Shown in pieces: positions 16,117 through 25,901 of a stretch of DNA of 64,000 bases. The stretch covers positions 248,001 to 312,000 of the forward strand of contig CAVWIZ010000008.1 of assembly GCA_963755195.1 (NCBI GenBank). The letters run 5' to 3'. The stretch comes from CAVQJU01 sp963755195. Its GTDB lineage: Bacteria; Acidobacteriota; Vicinamibacteria; Vicinamibacterales; CAVVIG01. Position 1 is the stretch's first letter; every line of letters begins with the position of its first letter. Position numbers and translations under genes: made by a program. A model generated the notes under the pieces. The model did no database searches, was not told the DNA's origin, and was given only the letters and a program-made list of their open reading frames with translations.

Positions 16117-17658
16117 TTAGTCCCTCAAGCCGCGAAGCTTCAGTTTGTCGATCTTGCCGGCGCCGGTTTTGGGCAGCGCGTCGAGAAACTCGATCCGGCG
16201 CGGCACCTTGTAGTCGACGAGCCGGTGTTTGCAGTAGTCGAGCAAATCGTCGGCGGACACCTCGCGGCCCGGCTTCAAGGACACGAACGCCACGGGGACT
16301 TCACCGCGGAACGCGTCCCTGATGCCGACCGTGGCGACTTCGTGCGTATCCGGATGCGCATAGAGCACTTCGTCCACCTCCCGCGGGTAGATGTTATAGC
16401 CGCCGGAGATGATCAGCTCTTTCTTGCGATCGACGACGAACAGGTACCCCTCGTCATCGAAGTAGCCGACGTCGCCCGTGTAGACCCAGCCGTCGCGAAT
16501 GGTACGCGCCGTCTCCTCCGGGCGGTTGCGATAGCTTTCGATCATCTGGGGACCGCGCACCCTGATCTCGCCGCGTTCGTATGGCGGCATCATACGCGTG
16601 CCGGTGTCGAGATCGACGATCTCCACGTCCGTTTCCGGGGGCGGGAGGCCGACCGACAGGACCTTGCGCGTTCCCACCGCCGGATTGTTCGCGTACGGCG
16701 CGCCTTCCGACATGCCGACGCCTTCGTAGATCGGGCAGCCCACGGTCTTCTCCCAGTTGGTCAGCAGATCTTCCGAGAACGGCGACGCGCCGGCCGAGCA
16801 GATCCTGAGGTGGGACAGATCCGCGGACGCGACGGCCGGGAGGGCAAGAATGCCGACATAGACGGTCGAGGGCCCGCCGGCAAACAGGGTCACCTTGTGT
16901 TTCGACAACTGCCGGAGGACGATCTCCGGCTTGTATTGGCGGACGATCACGTGCGTCGATCCGATGTAAAGGGGATGGATGACGGCGTGATGGTGGCCGA
17001 AGATGTGAAACATCGGCGCCACGGAGAGCGACACTTCCCTGTCGTACCGCAGCGTCGAGTAGATCGCGACCTCGAGCCGGCAGAACGCCATGATCTGCCG
17101 ATGGCGGTGCTCGGCTCCTTTCGGGAGGCCCGTCGTCCCGCCGGTGAAGAACATCATCGCGAAGTCGTCGGCATCCGGCAGCGGGTGCGGCAGGCCGGCC
17201 TCGCCTTCGCGGATCCACGACGCGACCGTGTCCGCCCCCTCGCCGACCACGAGCACATGCCGCACGCCCGTCTGCTCCGCGACTTTGGACACTCGCGTGA
17301 AGAACTCCGGCAGCGTCACGATGACCTTCGGATCGGCATCCTGCAGGAGGGGGATGAGCTCCGAGTCCGTGTAATTGGGATTCATCGGCGCCACGTACGC
17401 GCGCGCCGCCATCGCGCCCAGAACGCACATCGGGAATTCCAGGCAGTTGGTCATGAGGATCGCCACGCGCTCGCCCTCGACGCCAATCTGCTGAAGGCGC
17501 CTGGCGACGCCGGCCGCGGCACGCCGGTGCTCGGCGAAGGTCACGCTGCGGTCTTCGCAGATGAGCGCCGTTCGATCGGGCGTCCTTCGCGCGACGTCCT
17601 CGAGCGCATGAAGAATCGTGGGGTAATTCGGTGCGTCCGCCGGAACCGTGAGCTTCAT
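16117..17658 (-). CDS. AMP-forming acyl-CoA synthetase / ligase
   Basis: 513 residues from ATG 17658 (MKLTVPADAPNYPTILHALE). ANL superfamily motifs in order: P-loop MFFTGGTTGLPKGAEH, GPSTVYVGI, the A5 motif GVGMSEG, A7 YTGDVGYFDDEGYLFVVDRK and A10 PKTGAGKIDKLK carrying the catalytic Lys. It activates a carboxylic acid with ATP and joins CoA. With an AAHS transporter next door, the substrate may be an aromatic or aryl-aliphatic acid, though medium-chain fatty acids are possible. The frame stays open upstream to 17949 but that extension is low in similarity and lacks a sensible start. Confidence 0.93.
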   Translation of the reverse strand: MKLTVPADAPNYPTILHALEDVARRTPDRTALICEDRSVTFAEHRRAAAGVARRLQQIGVEGERVAILMTNCLEFPMCVLGAMAARAYVAPMNPNYTDSELIPLLQDADPKVIVTLPEFFTRVSKVAEQTGVRHVLVVGEGADTVASWIREGEAGLPHPLPDADDFAMMFFTGGTTGLPKGAEHRHRQIMAFCRLEVAIYSTLRYDREVSLSVAPMFHIFGHHHAVIHPLYIGSTHVIVRQYKPEIVLRQLSKHKVTLFAGGPSTVYVGILALPAVASADLSHLRICSAGASPFSEDLLTNWEKTVGCPIYEGVGMSEGAPYANNPAVGTRKVLSVGLPPPETDVEIVDLDTGTRMMPPYERGEIRVRGPQMIESYRNRPEETARTIRDGWVYTGDVGYFDDEGYLFVVDRKKELIISGGYNIYPREVDEVLYAHPDTHEVATVGIRDAFRGEVPVAFVSLKPGREVSADDLLDYCKHRLVDYKVPRRIEFLDALPKTGAGKIDKLKLRGLRD

Positions 17659-18026
17659 CGCGTCGAGGCGCAGGCTGGGGGCGCGGCCCGTATTGAGGTG
17701 GTGCCGGCGATGTCGTTGACACCGGTAGCCGATCGGGCGCGCCGCCGGGGTTGCCGCACGTCGGGACGTGGAAACATTCGCTGAGGGAACGCGGTCACCG
17801 CCAATCGGAGGATAGTCTACGTCAGCGGCGGGGGTTCTCGATGCCCGTCGCATCCCATCGGCCAGAGACGACCGGACCGGGTTCCGCGTCGACTTAGCGG
17901 CAGGGTTGACGGAAGGGCGCTGATTGGGCCCGCCGCTCGCTCTTTCCACAGCCGCTCGCCTCTTTTCACAGCAACTCTCGCATAGACGCCTCTCGGGAGT
18001 ACAATGCGATTGGACCGGAATCGAAG
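17659..18026. other. Intergenic region, nothing recognised
   Basis: 368 bases between the divergent acyl-CoA ligase and a small membrane ORF. It should hold the ligase operon promoter, but no convincing promoter box, operator palindrome or repeat was identified. Confidence 0.5.
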
Positions 18027-18239
18027 ATGCTATTGGTTCGTGCGGTGAGGATCGCGAGCGAGCTCGTTATGTACGCTTTCATATTTCTAGCTCCGTTCGC
18101 CCAGAATCGCCTGAGTCCTCCCTTCGCGTGGTCGTTCTTGGTGGCGGGGCTTCTCGCGACGAGCATTTACATCGCCTTCCGCCTGCGAGCCTCTTACGAC
18201 TCGCGCAAGAGTGCTTCCTCGCTCGATTTGCGGAACTAG
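18027..18239 (+). CDS. Possible small membrane protein, 70 residues
   Basis: Begins MLLVRAVRIASELVMYAFIF and contains two hydrophobic helices (residues about 12-28 and 35-51, AWSFLVAGLLATSIYIAF), then a charged tail (RLRASYDSRKSASS). Codon use is less GC3-biased than neighbours, and no ribosome-binding site is obvious. It could be a real small integral membrane protein or a chance frame; no homolog is recognised. Confidence 0.4.
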   Translation: MLLVRAVRIASELVMYAFIFLAPFAQNRLSPPFAWSFLVAGLLATSIYIAFRLRASYDSRKSASSLDLRN

Positions 18240-18331
18240 CTCAAGCTTTCTCGTCCCTCAGCTGATCTTCAGCCCGGTCACCATCCCACGATGCTCTTCG
18301 AACTCCTCTGGTATCTGCGGTCGTCGTTTCA

Positions 18332-18540
18332 TCACCGCCGTGCGGTCATCTTCGTGATGCGGTCGAAGCCGGTATCGCCCGTGTACAGGTTGCCCTGCGC
18401 ATCCATCGCCATGTAGCTCGCTTCGGTGAACTGGCCTTCTCCGCGGCCCGGACCGTTGCCTGTCGCGCCGAGCACGTTGCCGTTCCAGTCGATCTTGAAG
18501 ATCTGGCCGTCCTGGCCCGTCGCCAGCGCGGCCCGTACTG
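18332..18540 (-). pseudogene. 3' remnant of an NHL-repeat (beta-propeller) protein
   Basis: One frame reads LATGQDGQIFKIDWNGNVLG, GATGNGPGRGEGQFTEASYM and AMDAQGNLYTGDTGFDRITK before a TGA at 18332. This is the typical end of six-bladed NHL-repeat proteins such as peptidylglycine-lyase-like propellers. Only the last 60-70 residues exist, and they join directly to the end of the beta-helix gene upstream, in a different frame. Confidence 0.6.
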
Positions 18541-20561
18541 CGGTACCGGCCGACCAGCTCGTAGGCGCCGATGTCCGGCGCCCTGCCGGTGAAGCCGTCT
18601 GTGATGGACGGGAGCTCGATGCCCGCGTCGACGGCCGCCGAGCCGGGCTTGAGCCGGAAGTCGAGACCGTCCGGCTTGTAGACGCGCTGCGGATCCGATT
18701 TGTCGGGCATCGTCACGTTGGCGAACACGTCGTAATCCACGAGGACGCTGTGCGTGTCCTGCCCGCGTCGCGTTGCTGTATTCGCGCAGCGTCTTGAAGC
18801 GATGCACCACGGGCGCCGTCTTGTAATCCGCCGTCACACCCGTCGCCGGCGAATTCCACTCGAACGCCACGTCCTTGCCCGGGTTGGGACGGAACGCGTT
18901 GTAGTCCGACGTCGAGTAGTTCGTGTACGTGCCGACGGCAAACACCGGGTCCATCGCGTCCTGAGCGACGATCAGGTTGTTGCGGAAATGGACGTTGCTG
19001 GCCGGTCCCCGCGCAACCGTTTCGCCGACGAATGTGTTCTGGTAGACGAGCACGCCCGCCGGCGTGGCGACGAACTTCAGCGACCCGGTCGACGGCGCGT
19101 TGTAGACGAGGTTCTGATAGAAGTAGACCGGCCCGCCGTACATCGGCTGCGCCGACAGCCCCTGCGCCGCGACGTTGAAGCAGCGGTTGCGGAACACGCG
19201 GATGTTGTGCGCGCCGCCGTCAGATTCGACGCAGTTGTCGCCCATGTTGAAGATGTCGTTGCCGTAGATGTCGATCGAGACGGGCAGACGGTCGGCGATC
19301 GGATCGGGGGCGCCGTCGGGATTGCCGTACGTCGCCACGTCAATGCCGTCGTGCCAGTGCGCGACGTAGTTGTGGGCGACGACGTGGCCCTGGCCGTAGA
19401 CCTTGACGGCGGTTTCCGACGTGAGGAGCTCCGGGAAGCCGGGGAACTTCTCCCAGATGGCGCCGATCCAGCCCATCATCTTGTCGGGGTCGTGGCGGCC
19501 GACGAACGTGTTGTCGGCAATGTAGTAGTTCTTCGAGCCGGACCAGTCGTCGTGCACGGCGCGGCCGATGTTGTAAAGGCGCGAGCGCTTCAGCGTGAAG
19601 CCGCTCGCGCCGGCGATGTCCTTGATGCCGGCGAGGAACGCGACGTTGGTGTTGCGAATCGTGAGGCCTTCGAAGTAGTTGTAGTTCGCGGCCATCACGT
19701 TGAACAGGTTCTGCGCGCCGTCGCCGTCGAAGATCGCCTCGCCGTCGCCCGCGCCCTTGATGACGATCGGCCGGTCGGGTGTCCCGCTCGCCGTCAGGTA
19801 GTACGTGCCGTCGAACACCGTGCCGAGCGAGAGATACCCTGGACGCGCGGCGCTGGTTCATGTAGTGAAAGCGATCGCTGATGTACAGTGCCGGCGTGGA
19901 CAAGGATGACGTCGCCAGGCTTGACGCGGGCGGGCCAGGCGTTCTGGTAGTCGTAGTGCGACGTGCCCATGTAGTACGCGCTCATCAGCCCGGTGAACGC
20001 CGGTTCCTGCTTCTCGCCCTTCCAGTCAACCGGATACACGTGATAGGTCTTCCCGCCCGCGGCCGGCTGCGGTTCCTTTCGCGTGCGCACGGTCACGGTC
20101 TTCGTCGTCTCGCCTCGCACGCCGTCGGGATCAGTCAGCACGAAGCGGCACTCGTATTCGGTGTCGGGCTCGAGATTGAGCACGCTGCCCGAGAACATGT
20201 TGGGGACCACGTAGTCGAACGGGAACCGCGGCAGCAGCGGGTTGTCGGTCGCGGCCGGCGGACCGCCGTTGACCCACTCGCGCTGAAGGCGCAACAACGG
20301 CAGCGCCCTGCGCCAGGCCGTCTCGCCCTTCTTTCTGTACGAGACCTCCACCTGCGCATTGCGGTTGTCGTCGCCGGTGATTTTCCAGTCGAAGCCAATC
20401 GACAGGAGCGTCGGCGGCTCGATCGAGAACTCGCCCGCGGTAGTCGCCGTCTGCGCCTGCGCGCGGGAAGCGATCAGCAAGAGCAACGCGACGAGGGCGA
20501 CCCTCGAGACGCCCGATGCTCCCGATGTTCCCGGTGTTCTCGATAGGGCCCTTCGGATCAT
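18541..20561 (-). CDS. Secreted parallel beta-helix protein, multiply frameshifted
   Basis: The start MIRRALSRTPGTSG is followed by a signal peptide (VALVALLLLIASRAQAQ) and a fibronectin-like N-terminal region (LEPDTEYECRFVLTDPDGVR). The beta-helix follows: YYLTASGTPDRPIVIKGAGD, NYNYFEGLTIRNTN, SIDIYGNDIFNMGDNCVESD, FYQNLVYNAP, NVHFRNNLIVAQ. It ends with the family's common GRAPDIGAYELVG. Frame changes occur near 19893, 19848 and 18762; between them the sequence is well conserved. Such proteins are pectate-lyase-like or carbohydrate-binding secreted proteins. A 9-nt repeat (CGATGCTCC / CGATGTTCC) lies in codons 8-18. The 3' end runs into an NHL fragment. Confidence 0.75.
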
Positions 20562-20634
20562 GTGAGCTCCCCCGCCAGGGGATTATCCCCCAGACACACT
20601 ACAATGAACGCCTCTTGGTCAGCCCACGCGACTC

Positions 20635-23289
20635 ATGATCCTGTCCAGTGGAACGACGCTTGGTCCCTATCAGATCGTCGGCGCCCTCGGCGCCGGCGGC
20701 ATGGGCGAGGTGTATCGCGCACGCGACCCCAAGCTCAATCGCGACCTCGCGCTGAAGATCCTCCCTGAACTGTTTGCCCGGGATCCTGAGCGGCTCGCCC
20801 GCTTCAAACGTGAAGCGCAGATGCTGGCGTCCCTGAACCACCCGAACATCGCGGCCATCTACGGCTTTGAAGATTCAGGCGACATCCAGGCGCTCGTGCT
20901 GGAACTGGTCGAAGGGCCGACGCTGGCGGAACGGCTCGAAGGGCTAGGAGCTGAGGGCAAAGGGCTGGCGATCGCTGAGGCCTTGCCTATCGCGCGGCAA
21001 ATCTGCGAGGCCCTCGAGGCCGCGCACGAGCAGGGCATCATCCATCGCGATCTGAAGCCCGCGAACGTGAAAGTACGTCCTGATGGCACGGTGAAGGTAC
21101 TCGACTTCGGCCTGGCGAAGCTGACGGCTTCGGCTGACCGCGCCTCGGACATGTCGAACTCGCCGACGATGATGGCGTCGATGCCGGGAACGATCCTGGG
21201 AACGGCCGCCTACATGTCGCCGGAACAGGCGACGGGAAAGGAAGCGGATCGAGCGTCGGACGTGTGGGCATTCGGGTGCGTGCTCTACGAGATGCTCACC
21301 GGCCGCCGCGCGTTTCAAGGCGACTCGGTGAGCGAGGTGCTCGCGAACGTCCTGAAAACCGAGCCCGACTGGGCGCGGCTGCCCGCCGACGTGCCCGACG
21401 GCCTCCGGCGGGTGCTGCGGCGCTGTCTCCAGAAAGACCAGAAGCGCCGGCTGCGCGACATCCGCGAAGTGCGGCTCGAAATGGACGAGGCGCGGGACGA
21501 GCCACCCGTCACCGGCCATCCAGCGCCGAGCACAACTCAACGTCGGCAGCGGCTCCTCTTGATTGCGGCCCTGGCGGTGATGACGATCATTGCGGGCATC
21601 GCGCTGCAGCGGGCTTTCCGCACCGCGCCGACGCCTGCCGAAGTGCGTCTCGAAATCAACACGCCGCCGACGACGGATCCCACGTCGCTGGCGATCTCGC
21701 CTGACGGCCGCACGATTGTGTTCGTGGCCGCCTCGGAAGGTCGGCTTCGGTTGTGGCTCCGATTCCTCGATTCCGTGGCGGCACGTCCGTTGACCGGGAC
21801 CGATGGCGCACAAAACCCCTTCTGGTCGCCGGACAGCCAATCTGTCGGTTTCTTTGCGGACGGCAAGCTCAAGCGGATGGAGATCGACGGCGGATCGGTT
21901 CAGATCCTCGCGACCGCCCCCAGAGGCACGGGTACTTGGAGCCGCGACGGCGTGATCCTGTTTGCGAGGCTCGGCATGTCGATCTTCCGTGTCGCCGACA
22001 CGGGTGGTGAACCTGTCGCGGTCACGCACGTCGAGAACGAGCAGGGCAGTCACTTCTCTCCGCAATTCCTGCCCGATGGCCGTCACTTCCTCTATTGGGT
22101 GCGAGGCAGTTCCGACGTGCAGGGCATCCATGTCGGTCAGCTTGGGAGCACACAATCCCGGCGTTTGCTCGAAGCGGATCCGGGTGCCATGTACGCCTCC
22201 TCGGGGCACCTGCTGTTCGTTCGTCAGGGGACGCTGCTCGCGCAAGCCTTCGATCCCGTCCGGCTGGAGCTGACCGGGAATCCCTTTCCCGTGGCTGAAC
22301 AGGTGGCGAATGCTCAGCAGGGCTCAGGTGCAGGAGTATCCGTATCCGGCGCAGGCTCCATCGCCTATCGTGCAGGTACAGGAGGCGCCGAGCGACAGTT
22401 CGTATGGCTCGATCGGTCCGGCAATGAAACCGGTAGACTGGGCGACCCTGTCAGGACAACTCTGTCACAGCCGTCGCTATCACCCGATGGCCGGCGTGTG
22501 GTGCTGTACCGAAATGTGAGCAGGAATACCGACATCTGGTTACTCGAAACGACACGGGGTTCGCTGACCCGCTTCACCACTGACGTGGCGGATGATGTGT
22601 ATCCGGTCTGGTCTCCCGAAGGCGGCCGTATCGTGTTCAGCTCGAACCGGAAAGGGACACCTGATCTCTACCAGAAATCGGCTGTCGCGGGCGGAAGCGA
22701 GGAACTGCTGCTGTCGACAGCACAGAACAAAATTGCAACGGACTGGTCGCCAGACGGCCGATTCGTGCTCTTCAACAATCAGGACGCGAAGGGAGGCGTT
22801 GACATCCGGGCATTGCCGATCGATGCGAACGGAAGGCCCGGAATGCCCTTCACGGTCGTCGAGACAAGTTCGGACGAACAGGGAGGGCAATTCTCTCCTG
22901 ACGGAACGTGGATCGCCTATCAGTCGGATGAGTCGGGACGGGTGGAGATTTACGTTCAGCCGTTCCCGGGCCCTGGAAACAAGTGGCCGGTTTCAACCAA
23001 CGGCGGCAGTCAGGTACGCTGGCGACGTGATGGTAGGGAATTGTTCTACGTCGCGCTGGATGGCCGGCTCATGGCCGTTCCCATCCGCGTCGCGTCGAAC
23101 GCCCAAGCCCCAGAAGTCGGCGCGCCGGTCGCACTGTTCACGCCCCCGCTCGGCGGCGCGGTGCAGCAGGCCGATTACCGCCACCAATACATGGTCTCTT
23201 CGGACGGCCGGCGTTTTCTGGCAGCCACCGTCCAGGAACAAGCCACCTCGCCCATCACGGTAATCCTGAACTGGAAGCCGAAGCCGTAG
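20635..23289 (+). CDS. Transmembrane Ser/Thr protein kinase with TolB-like beta-propeller
   Basis: 884 residues. The kinase domain (about 10-275) has the Gly loop GALGAGGMGEVY, the ATP-binding Lys in DLALKILPE, catalytic HRDLKPANVKV, DFGLAKL and GTAAYMSPEQATG, so it should be active. A single membrane helix (about 303-322, LLIAALAVMTIIAGIAL) leads to a periplasmic PD40/WD40-like propeller with repeated blades: SPDGRTIVFVA, WSPDSQSVGFF, LSPDGRRVVLY, WSPEGGRIVFSSNRKG, FSPDGTWIAYQSDESGRVEI. This kinase-propeller fusion is abundant in Acidobacteriota and presumably senses an envelope signal. It is monocistronic. Confidence 0.96.
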   Translation: MILSSGTTLGPYQIVGALGAGGMGEVYRARDPKLNRDLALKILPELFARDPERLARFKREAQMLASLNHPNIAAIYGFEDSGDIQALVLELVEGPTLAERLEGLGAEGKGLAIAEALPIARQICEALEAAHEQGIIHRDLKPANVKVRPDGTVKVLDFGLAKLTASADRASDMSNSPTMMASMPGTILGTAAYMSPEQATGKEADRASDVWAFGCVLYEMLTGRRAFQGDSVSEVLANVLKTEPDWARLPADVPDGLRRVLRRCLQKDQKRRLRDIREVRLEMDEARDEPPVTGHPAPSTTQRRQRLLLIAALAVMTIIAGIALQRAFRTAPTPAEVRLEINTPPTTDPTSLAISPDGRTIVFVAASEGRLRLWLRFLDSVAARPLTGTDGAQNPFWSPDSQSVGFFADGKLKRMEIDGGSVQILATAPRGTGTWSRDGVILFARLGMSIFRVADTGGEPVAVTHVENEQGSHFSPQFLPDGRHFLYWVRGSSDVQGIHVGQLGSTQSRRLLEADPGAMYASSGHLLFVRQGTLLAQAFDPVRLELTGNPFPVAEQVANAQQGSGAGVSVSGAGSIAYRAGTGGAERQFVWLDRSGNETGRLGDPVRTTLSQPSLSPDGRRVVLYRNVSRNTDIWLLETTRGSLTRFTTDVADDVYPVWSPEGGRIVFSSNRKGTPDLYQKSAVAGGSEELLLSTAQNKIATDWSPDGRFVLFNNQDAKGGVDIRALPIDANGRPGMPFTVVETSSDEQGGQFSPDGTWIAYQSDESGRVEIYVQPFPGPGNKWPVSTNGGSQVRWRRDGRELFYVALDGRLMAVPIRVASNAQAPEVGAPVALFTPPLGGAVQQADYRHQYMVSSDGRRFLAATVQEQATSPITVILNWKPKP

Positions 23290-23325
23290 CGGCGCCGAGC
23301 GCCGGCCGGACCTGAAGGCCCGGCC

Positions 23326-23691
23326 CTACTTCTTGATTTCGACCTTCGAGATCGTCAGCGTCGTGCCGTTCACGTCGCCGGTGACGGCAACCCTCTCGCC
23401 TGCTCGCCGAATGAGCCCCGCGAACTTCTGATTGGCAATCTGGTACAGCTGTCCGCCCTCGGCCGCGAAAACGAGCTTCGGGCTGCTCTCCGTCGAATAG
23501 TTGAGGCAGGCGATGACGCAGTCGCGCTCAGTGATCGTCGAGCCCTGCTTCTCGGCCATGGCCTTGTGCGACGTGCCGCAGAGGCTGTCGCTGATCTTGC
23601 CGGTCAGCGTTTTCTCTTCGGCCCGCGCAAGGCCGGCTAGAGCGCCGAGCCACGCGACGGCCGCCACCGCCACGGCAGGTGCCTTCATCAC
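23326..23691 (-). CDS. Secreted small OB-like protein
   Basis: 121 residues: signal peptide (MMKAPAVAVAAVAWLGALAG), then LTGKISDSLCGTSHKAMAEK and DCVIACLNYS, and a beta-rich end GERVAVTGDVNGTTLTISKV. The D-S-L-C-G-X2-H motif and the paired Cys are typical of small secreted proteins in soil Acidobacteria; the last part looks like an OB-fold strand pair. The function is unknown. The start overlaps the upstream gene's stop by four bases (ATGA), so translation is probably coupled. Confidence 0.8.
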   Translation of the reverse strand: MMKAPAVAVAAVAWLGALAGLARAEEKTLTGKISDSLCGTSHKAMAEKQGSTITERDCVIACLNYSTESSPKLVFAAEGGQLYQIANQKFAGLIRRAGERVAVTGDVNGTTLTISKVEIKK

Positions 23692-24713
23692 CGCTCTCCT
23701 TCAGCGTCTCGCGGGCTCACCACCGCCACGCCGGCCTTCTCCTCCGCTCGAGCCGCGTTGAGAATACCCACCATGCCGTAGTTGCCTTCGTTGCACGCGT
23801 ATTCGAACGGCCGCTGGCTGTCGTCTTTCTTCGTCAGGTTCATCGCAAACGTCCATGGCCGCGTCCATGTGTGGGGATCGTCGAAGGTGACCGACCACTC
23901 GACCGTGTCCGGAGCAACGGGTGTGAAGCGCTCCGTCATGGTCAGGTGCTCGCTCGATCCGCGGTACGGCGTCTTGTCGGTGAAGTTCGTCGTCTCGACG
24001 ATGAGCGTGCTGCCTTCCCATCGGCCGCGGGCGTCACCCATGTACATCCTGATATTCGGACTGGGATGCGGACGTCCGTCGAGCGGGATGACGCGCGCTT
24101 CGTGCACCATCTCGTACAGGATCGACACCGCGCCCGGCCCCTGCACGATTTCGTACGCGTTGCCGTAGATCGCCGGCATCATCGAGCCAGGCAGACCGCG
24201 CGTGATGCAGCGATCGTAGAGGCTCCGGTCGCCGGCGGAATCGGCCGGGCCCCTCCCGGCTTGAGCCGCCGCCCGCGCCGCGGCACGCTGCCTCGCTTCG
24301 TCGGTCACCGGCGGTACGTGGCCATCAGGCGGATCGGTGACCAGCCACGCGCGGCTGTTGTTCGGGAACATGTTCTCGAACCAGTGAATCGGACTTCTGA
24401 ACTCGGCGCGGTTGCGGTCGGCCTCGATGCGCTGCTCGCTCCGATCGTCGCGCAGCTTCTCGAGCTCGGCCTCGGTGATGTCCTCGAGCCGGCGTCCGTC
24501 GAACTGCGCAGGACGCTCGAAGGGGATGAGGCTCTCGTCGTTGTTCGTATAGACGCCCGCAATCTGCGGATCGCCCCAGACGGTTTTCGGCGGCGTGTAG
24601 ACCTTCGCGGGTTTCCTGCCAGCCGGCGCCTGGGCCGCAACCACGGCAGCCAGCCAGACGGCGGCAAGACCGGAGAAAAGCGTCACACATCGATGAACGT
24701 CACGAATGTTCAT
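23688..24713 (-). CDS. Secreted acidobacterial protein, AWGDP family copy 2
   Basis: 341 residues with a hydrophobic leader (LFSGLAAVWLAAVVAAQ). Family signatures are all intact in one frame: TVWGDPQIAGVYTNND, PFERPAQFDGRR, RGPADSAGDRSLYDRCITRG, EARVIPLDGRPHPSPN, MYMGDARGRWEGSTLIVETT, FTDDP-like DDPHTWTRPW and FEYACNEGNYGM. It is an undisrupted member to which copies 1 and 3 can be compared. The next gene overlaps its stop by four bases. The reaction or ligand is not known. Confidence 0.82.
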   Translation of the reverse strand: MNIRDVHRCVTLFSGLAAVWLAAVVAAQAPAGRKPAKVYTPPKTVWGDPQIAGVYTNNDESLIPFERPAQFDGRRLEDITEAELEKLRDDRSEQRIEADRNRAEFRSPIHWFENMFPNNSRAWLVTDPPDGHVPPVTDEARQRAAARAAAQAGRGPADSAGDRSLYDRCITRGLPGSMMPAIYGNAYEIVQGPGAVSILYEMVHEARVIPLDGRPHPSPNIRMYMGDARGRWEGSTLIVETTNFTDKTPYRGSSEHLTMTERFTPVAPDTVEWSVTFDDPHTWTRPWTFAMNLTKKDDSQRPFEYACNEGNYGMVGILNAARAEEKAGVAVVSPRDAEGER

Positions 24714-24723
24714 GGCTTGATCT

Positions 24724-25563
24724 TTACGGTGGGGTGATCTTTTCGTCGGTCTGTACGCCGAACCGGCGGAACCGGCCGTACGTCGCGATGCCAGTCATCT
24801 CGTCGTCGCGGAACGTATGCCGCTCGCGCATCTCGATTGGGACAATCACCCCAAGGTCGACATCGAACCTGAACACGGTGACGACCTCGATGGCCGCGGC
24901 CGACGGCAGCGTCGAGTTCGCCGACCCCCCCAGGAGCAGTTCGGTCTTGAGGACGCGGCCGGTCGCCTCGTCGATCCAGAAGCGGCCATGCGCGGGAAAG
25001 TTGCCGTTCGCCCGGCCGCTTCTGAGGATGGTGGGCATCACCCATTCCTGATACAGCACCAGCCGGACGCCGGGGCCCACGTCTTTGTCGATCCGGCCGA
25101 CCGTAAACCTGAGCCGGTCCGCGTAGCGCGGCTGCAGAAACGAAATGGCGATCAGCGGTTTGTTGAGCGTGCCCACATCGGCCAGATTGTGACGCGAGCT
25201 CTCGCTGTTGACCTGGGCCGCGCGCTCGAGCGCGCGCGCCGGCGCCTCGAGAAAGAGCTTCGACAGGCGTTCGTCGCGGTCGCGCACCGGCTGACCGTCG
25301 ATCTCGAACGCATCGCGGAACTGAAACCAGTCCTGGGATCCCGGGGGCATCGCGAGGAGAAAGTCCGATCGCAGCTCGCGGCGGCGACGGGGGTTCTTCG
25401 TCTGCTGGACGTAATGCTCCTCGGCGACGACGCTCGAAAAACGGCCGATGAAGTCACCGACGTACTGGATGGCTCGGGTGACGACGTCGGGTTTTGCGGA
25501 CTGCGAAGCTGGGCACGCGACCCACAACGCAAGACACACCGCGGTAGCCGGGAGCACGCGCAT
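24724..25563 (-). CDS. Secreted hypothetical protein (VAEEHYVQ type)
   Basis: 279 residues from ATG 25563 (MRVLPATAVCLALWVACPAS), preferred because it gives a direct signal peptide; the frame is open to 25689. The mature part begins VVTRAIQYVGDFIGRFSSVV and AEEHYVQQTKNP, a pattern shared by exported acidobacterial proteins of unknown role, then beta-rich sequence (GRFWIDEATGRVLKTELLLG, FDVDLGVIVPIEMRERH) reminiscent of outer-membrane lipoprotein-sorting folds (LolA-like). It is the first gene of a three-gene minus operon ending at 23326, with 10 bases to the next. Confidence 0.75.
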   Translation of the reverse strand: MRVLPATAVCLALWVACPASQSAKPDVVTRAIQYVGDFIGRFSSVVAEEHYVQQTKNPRRRRELRSDFLLAMPPGSQDWFQFRDAFEIDGQPVRDRDERLSKLFLEAPARALERAAQVNSESSRHNLADVGTLNKPLIAISFLQPRYADRLRFTVGRIDKDVGPGVRLVLYQEWVMPTILRSGRANGNFPAHGRFWIDEATGRVLKTELLLGGSANSTLPSAAAIEVVTVFRFDVDLGVIVPIEMRERHTFRDDEMTGIATYGRFRRFGVQTDEKITPP

Positions 25564-25745
25564 GAGAGGCGACCCGCCGGCTAGTTTATACCTCTCCATC
25601 GCGCCATTCAGCCTGAATAGCTGCGCAGGGACGAAACGCCCAGCAGGTACACACCTTGCCTGAGCCACACTCGTGGTCGACGAAAGCATGGGCGGGAGCG
25701 CAGAAGCTGCGCTTCACGAGACAGCGACGTGGTAGGGTTTTCCAT

Positions 25746-25850
25746 ATGCAGGCGAGAGGTAGCGCCACCATCGACGACTTGTGGAACGTACCGGGAAAGG
25801 CCGAGCTGGTCGGCGGAACCGGCGCTCTCCGGCTGGTCCATGCCGGTTGA
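25746..25850 (+). pseudogene. Possible 5' remnant of a Uma2-type nuclease gene
   Basis: 34 codons, MQARGSATIDDLWNVPGKAE and LVGG, resemble the N-terminus of Uma2 (PD-(D/E)XK-like) proteins, where TIDDL-X-PGKAELV precedes the catalytic core. The frame then degenerates (TGALRLVHAG) and stops. The rest of the gene is absent. The remainder of 25690-25901 shows nothing else. Confidence 0.35.
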
Positions 25851-25901
25851 CGATTTGTTCCCGCGCGAGCGCTGACCGTTCCGCCCGAGGCCATCCCATC
25901 C

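Noticed and set aside
14770..17784. Open frame of about 1,000 codons on the plus strand
   Set aside because: It is antisense to the MFS and acyl-CoA ligase genes, rich in Arg/His/Asp/Gly as expected from GC-rich complements, and shows no domain.
16117..17949. Longer acyl-CoA ligase starting at 17949
   Set aside because: The first 97 residues have no similarity to ANL enzymes and are Arg/Pro-rich; MKLTVPADAPN at 17658 fits the family start.
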